A stretch of 64,000 bases of DNA. Source: Antrodiella citrinella. Its lineage: Eukaryota > Basidiomycota > Agaricomycetes > Polyporales > Steccherinaceae. Each line of letters begins with the position of its first letter. Within the stretch, counting starts at the first letter, position 1. The position numbers and the translations under genes are program-made. The stretch lies in the NCBI GenBank assembly GCA_004802725.1, contig SGPM01000121.1, forward strand, positions 618 through 64,617. Reading direction: 5' to 3'. Shown in pieces: positions 1 to 11,356 of this stretch. The notes beneath the pieces are model-generated. The model ran no database searches, had not been told where the DNA came from, and worked only from the letters and a program-made list of their open reading frames with translations.

Positions 1-3000
1 TAANNANNGNNNCNGTCCNANNTGAANTNAGNAATNACNAGACTGNTAAGGCTAGCTGGCGGTNGTGGATATCGGGNGACCAGGGCCAATACACTCAAGG
101 ATCTCAAAGAAGATCTTCAGCTCGATCTTGAGACTGCTTTGGAGAAGAACTTAGAGACCTTTGGCNGCAAGTTTGAACTGTATCACCGGCATCTGAAAGA
201 GGAGCTGTCACAGTTTATACATGAACAAAATACGCAGATCATCTCTGCCATACACGANGGTCCCCATGACAGAATCGAGAACGAGGTGAGTTTACTTTTT
301 CTGGTTCGTCATGTCAGACTTGATGANGATGGCTGTATTCAGGAGATGAAAGCTATATGGAAAGAAATGGTGACTACACACGACATGTATTGAGACGACA
401 TCCACTGAACTCTCGTGGGTAGAATTGGAGACGTAACGTCAAAGCACGCCTCTTTGTCATGACTCTCCGTGATCACTTCACCGAAAAGGTGGAANACATC
501 AAATCAGCAGCAGCAGGAGAGAACATGAAGCGTACGATTGATTGGGCACTTCGTTATGTCGGCGTTCCCTGGCTGCCGTCCATCATGGAGGCTTTTGACG
601 ATGACGGGTCCGGATACATCACGATCAACGAAGTGAACATATTCACGAGGGCGCTGCCAGAAAGCTTAGGATGGAGGTAAGTTGAAATTGCAATNTTGTC
701 ACCATGAAACCCCGTAACGTAAACTCAAGCCTACAGCATTNGATCGCTCACTGGGCCGTTGGNGAGCACAATCCNGTGTACACTCACGCTTTAGACTTAC
801 ACGTGAACAGGATGGCAAGCCATAATGATGCAGTACCGTGACAAGATCCACGACATATTCACGANAATGTTCGCCCTGCGATCGCGCCTACTGCCGGAAA
901 ACCGTGCCAGCGCGGAACGCTACTTGGACGCTNTCTGGCAGTCAATCGTGGAACTCACTATGGCTTTNAAGCCCACAGACCTAACCGACGTGCCAATAAC
1001 GAAGTTTACACCTTACGCACAGTACGACGAGGACAGAATACGACGTAATCTGTCAGAGATNCGGTTTGATATTGATGCGCTGGATACCGTGTATGTCGTC
1101 GCAGGCCGTGGCAGGATCGAGAAAGTGCGTTGTCTTNTTGATGTTCTTCACTTCTTATAGATTAGATCTCATTTTTCTGTGCAGNACATTTTCATTCTCA
1201 TATAGCTTTTGCTGAAGAGAGACCTCGACATCTTTTTATTTAGGNNGTACGCAGGCTCTGCATTCACGAGAGCTCGTGAACTCTGCAGCCAGTCTACTAC
1301 AAGTAACCGACTCTGCTGTCTACAGAGNACAGGACTTATCAGGTAAGTCGCATTCGTGTTAACTTCGTGGCGAGATCGACTGACGTTCCACGCATCTAGA
1401 ATTTTACCNTCAAAATCGATTGAACCTGTCAACTCAATTCCAGACCGCTGCCTGTGGACTTGTGAGTATACGAATTGCTCAGAGTGGATAATCGCTAACT
1501 AAGCTNTTNCAGTTCGCCTACTATAATGACCATTCTCCGCTTTGGTCTATGGAAAATCTGGAGAACCCGTTGTTTGGCGACAACGCAGAGGACGAAGAAG
1601 TGGATAGANTCGCACCTCNAGACGATGCACTGGCACTCCTCATACACTCTTCGCCANAGCATACTTCGTACAACGTTATAGGATATCAAGAACCGCCTGC
1701 CGTCTTCAATTATAACGACGATACGCCCGTACCTCTCAAAGCAATGTGAGAGAATCGTTGTCATGATTGGTGGCNCACTGATCAGTTGTTTCAGTCTAGG
1801 AGCATGGAGGGGATTCATTTACACGAAAGATGAATACCCATATTGGCCGATGTCCATCTACACATTTCGTGCATCAGGGACGGATGACTTCGCGTTCACC
1901 GGGGNAGACAACCTGATTGGCCGATGCAGTCAAGACGAAGACGGTACGATCACAGTGACATTCAATGTCTCGCAATCGAACTACTTCGTCGGACACATAG
2001 ACCATCGCGGTGCACTCGTTGGATACCACGGATCTGACGAGGAGACGTCGGAGCACAGACACACCGACTTGTTTGTGCTTAAACGTCAGACGAAGNTATG
2101 TCCTACCGCNCCAGTCCCATTGAGCTCTCCCAAGACACNTCGACGAGAGCTCGTGCATNGTGGAAATTCGCAACGGCGTGTGTCCGTACGAACTTCCGTA
2201 AACAGTGGTTGTCTTGGTCGTTCTTTGCCGAACGACGGCGACTGCGAAAGCGGTGGGTTGAGCTAAGCATTACGGTCTGGGATTANGGTCGACCGCTGGA
2301 CGAAGACGAGACGAGAGAATATNTGCAAATGCGAAGATCACTGACGGTAGCGGATGCGAAGTATTACAGCAGTCTTATTGACGAAGTAGTGACACGTTTC
2401 ATACCGCGACATTTGTGCGTAATTTCTTCTGCTCCTAAATTGACACCTGNTCACGCATATCATGTTCACAGTGGATATCACNGCGATGGATGTGCGCATC
2501 AGCTTGGTGGTGGCAGGCTAATGTGTATGGATTGCCCACCGCCGACGGCGTCCGATTTTACGGACACTATCGATTTCTGCGACCTCATCTGCGCACAGAC
2601 GACGGTCACTNCAGCAGAACGGAGCTACCTGGACGAAGATAAACCACACACACCTGGGCATGATCTCGTCAAAGTCCGGACTGTGTTGAGCTACANAGAT
2701 ATGCCTGAACTACGCAAGAGGGNGTACGATGCAATGCGGATGGCTNGGCTACGGTTTGAGGAGCTTCGCCTTACGGGACAGTCGGACGTCGAAGCAGAGG
2801 TTCCAGCAAGTGATCGTGTAGATCTACTAGCCACCCTGCGTTGTGCGGTATGCCTCTGTACACTGGATCAGCCTTGTTGGTNCTGCGTAGAGTGCAAAGG
2901 TATGTTACCATTGTGTTGCTGCCATTATNAGTCATTCATGTATGTTTGACGTTACTAGATAATTTCTTCTGCGATGTGTGCGAATCTGCATCACTTCTCG

Positions 3001-3471
3001 CCTGCACAACATGCGCAAGGCCANTTTCTCAGCCCAGGTGGTACTATGGACAAGGACCCAGTGAGTACTCGAATATGTCCTTCATATTTGCTAGTCGTAT
3101 CTTACTCTNAGCCTTCCGTTGTAGATGACAACTTCATATGCAATCGGTGCCAAGCCCTAGATGTCGAGCCCCCAGACATCAAAAGCAGTGAACTGCGACA
3201 CGTCTNTTCACACCCGCTCGTCAGATGCACACAACGGACACCGGATCTCCCTGAATCATCTCCGCCGAGTACGGAAGCGAGGCTGGCTACTCTCGAGAAG
3301 AAAGTGGAGGNTGTAGACGCCAAGCTTGATCGGCTGCAGAACCAACTGGACGCTCGACTACTCAGAATGGAGGAGACACTGGGGTCGGTCCAACGGGCAA
3401 TGATGCTGCTGACATCCAAGCTTACGAATGGATATGCACCTTNAACGTCTAGGAGGTTTTCTGTTTGCTGA
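1..3471 (+). CDS. EF-hand and cysteine-rich zinc-binding-like protein, 5' end incomplete
   Basis: A multi-exon gene of unknown function. Readable coding begins near base 95 in an amphipathic stretch. A canonical EF-hand loop (DDDGSGYITINE) lies near 597-632, so calcium binding is likely. A middle region at about 1800-2090 resembles a beta-rich domain and is followed by a helical segment rich in Arg and Glu. The C-terminal third is Cys-rich: a C-x2-C pair with MDCPPP near 2535, a CAVC...CVEC unit near 2845-2900, a CDVC...CTTC unit ending in W-Y-Y-G-x-G-P-S near 2970-3065, and an ICNRC unit near 3135. A coiled coil (LEKKVE through MEETLG) ends the protein. The spacing resembles ZZ or RING-like zinc folds but I cannot assign a named domain. 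Scattered Ns hide several codons and the true start is not visible. A diverged inverted copy lies at 5130-8045. Confidence 0.6.
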
Positions 3472-3628
3472 CGATAATCGCTGTCAACATGGACGCTAGA
3501 CTAAGTTACCGACTTACCGTAGTAGGTTGATGGTATGATTGTGAGCTACTCGTGGCCTNATTCATCACAAGCTCCCCACTGATAAAAGCACAAATTCTTG
3601 TCNTGATGTCCTCCATCAACTATCGAAC

Positions 3629-5020
3629 ATGTCTCTTGAAATTGAATCTTATGTCTTCGATCCTCGTCCGCAGTATCCACTCGTCACGACGGCAAAACGC
3701 TATTGGCGTCTAGAACTTTGCTCTCAGGACTCGGACGCACTCACTCTNATCTTCCTCCACGGTACTGGCTTCCACAAAGAGCAGTGGGAACCTACTTTAG
3801 AACACCTGCTCGATACTCTCAGCCATGACCGAAGCATTCAGAAGCCGAAGATTCACGAAATATGGAGTTTGGATTGTCCTAACCACGGAGACGCTGCTAT
3901 AATCAATGAGAAGGAATTGGCATGGGGCTATTCAGAACTCTGTGAGTAGTACCATATTCTGCACTCCAAGCATGTGTTCATTCGAATCGTTTTCCACTCG
4001 CAGTTGCTTGGGAGGAATACGCACGGTGTCTGGATGCCTTTCTGAAAGGGAATGGCCGTGGGATACCCGTCGACTTTACTAAACGGAAGCTGGTGGGCAT
4101 AGGTCATTCCATGGGGGCCATATCAGTGTAAGTCGACACGTGTTCCAATCTACAGCTTGGTACAAATCTTCTGAACACCGTCTCGATAGGATACTATCTA
4201 ACACGTATGGATCTCCCGTGAACTTTTCCTCTATTATTTTGGTGGAACCTATGTTGTTATATCCTCCATCGGTGGTTCCAGAGAGCATAGCACTCGCGGA
4301 GGGGGCTGCGAAACGGCGAGACATATGGCCCAGCCGTGCTGCTGCTCGGGAGATCCTGAGCTCTCGACCGTCTTTCATGATATGGGATCCTCGTGTACTG
4401 AAAGTTTATATTGTACGCCTGGTCCTCCTCCTTCAGTCTAGATTATTCAGGCTGACCTCTCAACAGGAGCATGGACTTCGGGACCTGCCAACTGATACAT
4501 ACCCAGATCAGCAAGGTGTGACACTGAAATGCACCAAGGTGCAGGAAGTAGTGAGTGCATTCCTCGTTTGAACGTGGAACATTTTGTGACGAGGATCGTT
4601 GTAGGCTTCATATTCAGATAAACTCGGGCGTGCGCGCGCGTACAAATACCTCTCTACGCTGTGTTCGGAGCGGCCTGTCCATATGATACATGGTGCTCTT
4701 AGTGAACCGTACTTGTGAGCGAGCCATCGGGTTGGTGTCGTATTGCACTAATACCTGTCCGTTTCACCAAAGAACGTCTGATGCCAAGGACTATGTAGTC
4801 AGAGTCGTGGCAGAAGGAAAGCTCGCATCAGTACATAAAGTGCCCGGCGCAGGACACCTGGTACGTTCACAAGGCTTTTCCAATCGAGATACTGCTGAAC
4901 ATCGGCGAGCAGGTCGTTCAAACGCAACCTGGAGGGCTCGCNGCAGCAATATACGCCACGCTCAAACAAGATGTCAGTGGCGTGCGCTACGCAAGTCCGG
5001 TTGTTGCCAGTCGAATTTGA
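3629..5020 (+). CDS. Alpha/beta hydrolase, LPX1-like peroxisomal lipase family (copy 1)
   Basis: A serine hydrolase of the alpha/beta fold. The N-terminal half has the oxyanion strand FLHGTGFHKEQWEP and the family motif WSLDCPNHGD. The nucleophile elbow is VGIGHSMGA near 4090-4120, and the catalytic His lies in GAGHL near 4845-4860, just before the last intron. Where copies 2 and 3 have GxRPD, which probably supplies the acid residue, this copy has HGALSEPYL, so the triad acid is uncertain. Spliced by eye, it uses short GT-AG introns and ends in Ser-Arg-Ile, a PTS1-like tail; the paralogues end in SRL-type signals. I infer import into peroxisomes and a lipase or esterase role, as for yeast LPX1, but the substrate cannot be read. 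It sits between the two EF-hand/Cys-rich paralogues. Confidence 0.75.
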
Positions 5021-5129
5021 ATACATTATGTATACAGTTGCAGTGGGAATGGACGATACCGATATGCGTACATAGGAAGTGATGGACGCGGAGGAGTCCA
5101 TGAAATATGCAAGGGAGAATGAGCCCGNT

Positions 5130-8045
5130 TCATGCCTGCACGATACGCGCAGTCCCATTACCGACTGCAGATCCACCCACAAGGAACTGCATCATCTCTC
5201 CGAATCCTGTCAAAGTCTGCTCCATATGCGCGAACTTTTCGACGATTTGGTCTAGCTTCGTATCCATGTCAGAAGCCCTCTGCTCCAGTTNCGTGATCCT
5301 CTGCTCAGTGGTGGGCTCCTTTACCTCNGTCGGGTCCTCGATGCGCGGCTTGCAACGAACCAGTGGATGTGTGTAGACGTGCTGTATCGACTTGTCAATG
5401 GCAGGTGGAGGAATCTTCTTGATGGTGCAGACGTTGCATTGGAAGTTCTCATCTGAAATAACTAGTTAGAAGGGGCAGGTTACNATAAGGGATTCCGAAT
5501 GACTGACTAGGACCGCCTCCGTAATACCAGGCAGGTTGAACATATGGCTGTTGACANGAAACACAGGACAGCAATGTATCCTCCTCGCAGTCATCGCAAA
5601 TGAAGTACTCTACAAGAAATATCATGAAGACCACAGCCTGGAAATTATTTTGAAGACTCACCTGTACACTGCGTACAGTACCAGCACGGCATCTCCACTA
5701 TCGTCTTGCAGACGCTACAACGTGCTTCTTTGGGCGTGTCATCCNAATCCGAATCCGGCGACGTAGGTGCAANGCTGTTGGTGGCTGGACTAGCCGACAT
5801 GACCAATGCAGCAGGTATTCGAGACACTGTAATAGGAGGCATCCGTGCAGGTGTCTCCGGAGAGTCGTCATCGGTTTCTTCTTCAGCACCCTCCTCGGAG
5901 TCGGATGAAATGGTGCGCAATGCATTGTCGTCCGTTGACAATGACACATTTCCTGAGGGAGTAGATGCTCCGTTGGGCGTAGCGGCAACTCCGAGTCGCG
6001 GGCCAGGTATCGTCGGTAGTGTGAACCGAGACGATTTTTCCTTTTTGACAGCTTCACCTCTCATATTGTCAGGAACTCTCATCTTCTTCTCTACTCGTTG
6101 AAATAAGCTCGTGCTTTNTCGTAGTGATTCCCCGCCGGTCTGATAGGATGTGGGTAGCTCGCGGTAGGTCAAGGCAGTACCCACTTTGAGGACGTCGTGG
6201 TTTGGGGTATGCGCCTTGTAGTCTCCTCCATCGATGGTTTTATCGAAACACAATAGAGAACATGCATCCAAGGTGTCCCAGAACTTCTGTTCGGGAGAGG
6301 GGCAATCTAGGCACGCATTCGTCCATGATCATCAGACGAGAGACAAACCACACGTAAGGCCACAACTTTTCGCAGGTGGGATCGTCCGGGCACACCGGGA
6401 GTTTGACAAGAAATTTGGTAGGTTGCTGGTACCGAAATACAAGTGTTCGGCGGTGGGAGAGCCACTCATCCCGTACGTGGATGAAATCGGCCACCCATGG
6501 AGGCCCCAGAATTTCCATCTCCCTCGCTGTAAGGACCTGCTTCCTAGCGATAGACATATATGCTGCGAGGAACCAAGAGCAAACTCAGTAAAGGAAGGAT
6601 ATGCGAAACCGTTCTGCCGCGTCTTCTCTTCGACTGAGGCTCAGCGCCTTGTCTAGAGACCTAACAGCAAATTGACATGCTTCTGGAACGCGCCAGATAT
6701 TTGCAAGCTTCAAAAGGTGTTCATGCTCCTTGGTAGAATAGTGATCATGAGCGCTGTATTAAAAGGCGGGACGGTGAGATCCAATCATCCATGAGGCGAA
6801 AAGATGTGGAGGGCATTCTCACATATCCGACCCACCAATGAGAAATCGGCACAGCGTAGAAAACTCTTCTTTGTGGACAACACAGTCGGTCCCGTCGCTG
6901 AGACCGGTGTCCAAGCTGATTGCTTGCTGGTCACTGCTACCTTCTCCAGACTTGGTATCGCCGATGCGATCAGTGAGCTCTTTGAATATACGAAGTCTCC
7001 GACGCAGAACTTCGGTTGGGATGGCATATATCTCATCCTCGACCTGAAGTTCCCGGGCTAAATGATGTATCAGAAGCTCGCAAGAGTATGTAACGATAGC
7101 CTTGCCTTCGAACGCATTATGGCAAGCGTCATATATCAGGCCGCTGAAGAATTGATATCAAGGTGAGTACGAGAAGATGAAAGGAAGAAGGAAGACGTAC
7201 TGATGCTGAGGGGTCGTCTCCAGGATGTACTCTCGTATCGATCGATAGAAAAGCGACTCTGACGGACTGAGAGCCTTTCGGCATGCCAAGAATTCGACAT
7301 GTTCATCGTCCGTTGACGGCCGTCCATACGTCCAATACATGACATGGAACTTGATATAGTTCTTGCGAAAGCGGCGTCGTTCTTTGAAGTAAGACCATGA
7401 CCATAGCATTTTCCGGACGTCGCGCAGAGTATATGCAATTGCACACTTCCACAACGCGCGGATTTGTTTGCCTTGAGCTCATCCGGACCGGGGCGCCATC
7501 GCATGATCTCCGTCGATACACGTCGCAGGATGAACATGTCTTGATAGTTGTCTTCAGATACATCTTCGGACCAGCTTTGATAGTCGATGAGAGACTCCTG
7601 TTCATCGAGCTGTCCCACTAAGTACTCCGTCCCCTTGCCTTCATCATACGCAATTTGGAATGAGACCATGACGGTACCGTTTTCCAATTTGCTGGAGCAG
7701 CTTTTGCGTCATCCTTTGACATGTGGACGTGGCCTCTGCTAGATGCGTCCAACATTTGATTGAAAATCGTGTAATACTTTCCTGGCGGTAAGATTGAATC
7801 GACACCACTGTATCATGATGCAACCAACGCGAATGAGCAAGTCTGAGCAAATACAAAATGCGTCTTACAGCGTGAACATGCCCAGCCAAAAAGTAGGTTT
7901 CGCAGGATATGAGGCGTAACGTTCCTTCCACGCTTTCTGGAAGCTAGGTCCAATCTCTAGTAATTCCGTGGGGAGTAGGACGATATTTAACACCGGCATC
8001 GACGCCACTGACATGAGGTTAGAATCGGAATGTTAGCGTCAAGTG
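5130..8045 (-). CDS. Diverged inverted paralogue of the EF-hand/Cys-rich gene, possibly broken
   Basis: The reverse strand repeats the order of the gene at 1-3471. SYFKERRRFRKN near 7370-7400 matches SFFAERRRLRKR of the first gene, and YGRPSTDDE matches XGRPLDEDE. Further on come ACLDCPSP with CSLLC near 6240-6320, HTPNHDVLKVGTALTYRELP near 6150-6215, CSVC...CWYCTQC near 5665-5715, ICDDCE...CQQP followed by WYYGGGPS near 5505-5600, NFQCNVC near 5430-5450, and a closing coiled coil (ELEQRASDMDTKLDQ) before the stop at 5130. An acidic Ser/Pro-rich stretch near 5780-6000 is longer than in the first copy. I could not find an EF-hand, and the 5' boundary beyond about 7950 is guesswork. Between about 6300 and 7190 the sequence has no counterpart in the first copy and looks BTB-like. 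Whether a single protein is made is unclear; function unknown. Confidence 0.5.
6300..7190 (-). other. BTB-protein-like helical segment inside the Cys-rich paralogue
   Basis: This reverse-strand stretch has no match in the sister gene at 1-3471. Open segments in more than one frame include LARELQVEDEIYAIPTEVLR (about 6998-7057), EHLLKLANIWRVPEACQFAV (about 6676-6735) and EMEILGPPWVADFIHVRDEW (about 6466-6525), followed by CEKLWPYVW. The EHLLKLA-x-W-x-VPEA pattern followed by a W/H-rich end is what I recall from the region after the BTB/POZ domain in Agaricomycete BTB proteins. A convincing BTB core is not visible. It may be exons of a chimeric gene, a fragment of a separate gene inserted here, or decay. 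Assignment is by memory of the family only. Confidence 0.3.
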
Positions 8046-8511
8046 CATGTAGACTTACTTGTTTGCTATGAGCCCTGTTCCTTCTCTTTCAACATGTTGA
8101 ACCATTCTGAAGGTTGATTTGTATTTCCAACTTTGCAACATATGTATGCACACTCACTCTTCATCTCTGAATCATTGTCCGACTTTGTCCACATGACATC
8201 CAAAGTGGTTGGGTACTGCATTGTTCATCATCAGTCTAGACGCTCTCTTGCCAAGCACAACGGCAAACCCAATTCGGGCTCACAGAACTCAAAGAGCAGA
8301 GGGCGCCGCTGCACAGCAAGGCCAACCAGTGTCCTAAACGTGAAGCTTGTTTCAAGATCGAGCAACAGAGAAACTTGAAGTTTGATAAGTTGTACTGACC
8401 AGTCGAGGAGGAGGGTCGGAGGACGACTTCCGGCAACTTCCTTATGGGCGTCCAACAGATCTGATATCATCGTCGTGTACTACTATTACACTCTCTATCC
8501 CTCCTGCAGCC

Positions 8512-10338
8512 ATGGTCGCTCCCCAGAAATTCACAGAATTTATTGATTCCAATGCCGATAGATTCATCGATCGCCTTGGAGAGGCTATCGCTATCCCAAG
8601 GTGTGTTAGATTGAGCACTCAATGCACAAAGCCACGTTGTTGACACGCAATAAACGCATGCAGTATCAGCGGAGATGCTTCGCGTCGCGAAGATGTTGTC
8701 AAGATGGCGGTGTGGCTGGAAGCACAGCTGAACGAATACGGCGTCAAGACAGAGAAGATTCCTCTCGGTCAGCAGCAACTGGAGGGCAAGACCTTGGACT
8801 TACCTCCTGCAATCTTGGGGCGTATCGGCAATGATCCCAAAAAGAAGACTATATTGATCTATGGTCACTTCGACGTTCAACCTGTATGTCACATCTAGCT
8901 TTTGGAATGACACGATATCTGATGTGAATCCAGGCCAACAAGAATGACGGATGGAACACCGAGCCATTCACGATGCACTACGAAAAGGACACTGGCAAAA
9001 TCTTTGGTCGAGGATCTACCGATGACAAAGGCCCTATCCTGGGCTGGTTGAACGTTCTCGATGCACACAGTACACTGGGTCTCGACCTCCCCGTGAACCT
9101 GCGCTTCTGTTTCGAGGGTATGGAGGAAAGCGGTAGCGAAGGTCTTGACGATCTCATTGCGAGCGAGGCAGCGAAAGGGCAGCAAGGCTGGTTCGACGGT
9201 GTTGATGCCGTTTGCATCGTGCGTGAATTTCATGAACCATGATTTACAGGCCGTCCTTATGCCCTCTTTTGTAGTCGGATAACTACTGGCTGAACACTCG
9301 CACGCCCTGCTTAACGTACGGACTTCGCGGGATAGCTTACTATCAGATCACGCTCTCTGGTCCCGGCAGCGATCTCCACTCTGGTATCTACGGCGGTGCT
9401 GTCTACGAGCCTATGACCGCTCTCATCGCTCTCATGAGCAAGCTGGTCACGCAGGACGGACACATTCTGATACCTGGTGTATATGACGGTATCAAGCCCG
9501 CGGATAGTGAAGAGCTGTGCGTGTTTCGATATCTTCTGCCCGATTTGTACTGATGTGTCCTGGGCATGTAGCAAGAAGTACGAAGAGTTGGACTATTCGA
9601 TCGATGATCTGGAAGGCGCGGCTGGCGGCAAGATTGCTAACTCCTCCGAGAGGATAACAGTGCTCATGGGCCGCATGAGGAACCCGTCTCTGTCTCTGCA
9701 CGGCATCGAGGGCGCTTTCTCTGGTGTCGGTTGCAAGACCGTCATCCCTGCCAAGATTTCTGGCAAGTTCAGCTTGCGGTAAGATAATTGGACATCTCTG
9801 GGGGATATGACTGAGGTGACTCTCAGATTGGTACCACCCCAGACTCCTGAAGACATCACCAAGAAAGTCGTCGCTTATGTCAAGTCCGAGTTCGCCAAAC
9901 TCAACACCAGACTGAACTTGGAAGTAGAGTATATGCACGGCGGCAAGCCCTGGGTGGCAGACATCAACCACTGGAACTTCGAGGCTGCGAAGAAAGCCAC
10001 GGAGGCTGTCTACCTTCAGACCCCGAATTATACCCGTGAAGGTGGCTCTATCCCCGTTACTCTCACTTTCGCCGACAACCTGGGAGTGAATGTCTTGCTC
10101 TTACCCATGGGCCGGGCCGACGATGGTGCACAGTACGTACACTCGTTCAATGCTGGGGCCCGCCGCTAATAGCATCATCTTTAGCTCTACAAACGAGAAG
10201 CTGGATGTTTCTAACTTCATCAAAGGAGTGAGTCATTCGAGCTATTTTCGAGTCTCATCGCCACTAACACATGCGTTCCAGAGCAAACTGTTGGGCACGT
10301 ACCTATACGAGGTCGCTGAAATCACGCAGTCCGCTTGA
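8512..10338 (+). CDS. DUG1: Cys-Gly metallodipeptidase, M20 family
   Basis: An orthologue of the cytosolic Cys-Gly dipeptidase that hydrolyses the dipeptide released during glutathione breakdown. All M20 landmarks are present in order: metal ligands in GHFDVQP, the bridging Asp in [10 protein letters not shown], the catalytic Glu and Zn-ligand Glu in [12 protein letters not shown], the LHSGIYGG motif with the dimer-domain His, and the C-terminal [12 protein letters not shown] read seven coding exons with introns near 8601-8662, 8885-8934, 9218-9274, 9515-9571, 9779-9826, 10132-10184 and 10229-10281. The frame stays open throughout, giving the usual length of about 480 residues. The start follows a pyrimidine-rich leader and encodes [10 protein letters not shown]. 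It is the best-preserved housekeeping gene in the first 10 kb and has no N. The SUZ-domain gene lies tail-to-tail downstream. Confidence 0.93.
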
Positions 10339-10578
10339 GCTACGTGAAACGAGGAGGAAAGAAGTGTTCAACTAGTACTAGTGTATCGTAGGAGCCATGT
10401 TGTACAACACACCGCATCATGTAGCAAGCTAACAACAAACCAGCAATGTATATCGTGCTGCCATCTATTATTACATCTCGTGAACCTCACCAAACTTGAC
10501 ACTTTCGAAGCTAAATTACAGTGGTATTACAATCCCTCCAGGGTATGCAGTCGGCGTGCATCGTTCGTGATGTAGTCG

Positions 10579-11356
10579 CTAACCAGGAGGTGTCTGCGTT
10601 TGTGGCTCTTGCCCTGACGAACCCTTCTGCACACCACCTCTCCTGCTAGCAAATCCTCTCCCATCTCCTCCGATGTTCGGATCTCGTGTTCTAGAGGGAT
10701 CCTGAGGGACTGACTCAGGTCCACGAGGATTTCGGATGATGGTACTTGAGACGGGTATGGACCGTTCTGGTGTGGACCCTGAAGACCGGGTCGCCAGCTT
10801 TCGGTTTCTCTCTGAAGGAGGCGTAGACCGCGAAGGCGAGGTAGATTCGCCACCGAAGATACGTTCTCGAGCTGCCTGGTATTGCGCCTCACGCTCAGCG
10901 TAGCTCTTCTGCGCATCGGTAGAGGAAGACTGTGAGGAAGGCGTGGGGGATGCGGAAGGACGTTTGAGAATGCGCAGTGATGGTTGGAAAGCGGCTGGTG
11001 GAGGTGGTACAGCGGATGAGGTGGTGCTTGTGGATGCTATGACCAGCTCCGGCATAGGTGCATTCTTATTACTGCAAGCAAGCAAATGAACCACAGCCGG
11101 AATGTATCGCTTCAGCTCCACTATTTGGGTCCTCAATTATGTTGGACGCACGCATTCTCCCAGAGTCTCTGGGGTTCATCCTCCTCATCCTCATCGGCGT
11201 CCCAGTCATCCGGAATCACCTGTGCCCTCCTGGTGGCTAGTAAGGGTTGTCCTGGCTAAATCAGATATTAGAATCGGTGGATTTCTGAGTAACTCAACAT
11301 ACAGGAATGTAGTCCCAAGAGTCTGAAGTTACGGTGCTTGGGTTCACCACGGACAT
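10579..11356 (-). CDS. SUZ-domain protein, putative RNA-binding regulator
   Basis: A short, largely disordered protein. Its first exon (MSVVNPSTVTSDSWDYIP) leads into a second with DDWDADEDEEDEP, then a third with the SUZ core AEREAQYQAARERIFG near 10855-10905. The C-terminal stretch IIRNPRGPE near 10715-10740 fits the SUZ-C signature, and an Arg/Gly-rich tail (GRGFASRRGG) follows. SUZ domains bind RNA and occur in proteins that act in mRNA control, often beside R3H domains; no R3H is visible here. The start is the only ATG joining the WDYIP exon, with an intron of about 60 nt after it. The gene is convergent with the dipeptidase. I infer an mRNA-associated cytoplasmic role, with no specific target. 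Confidence 0.72.
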
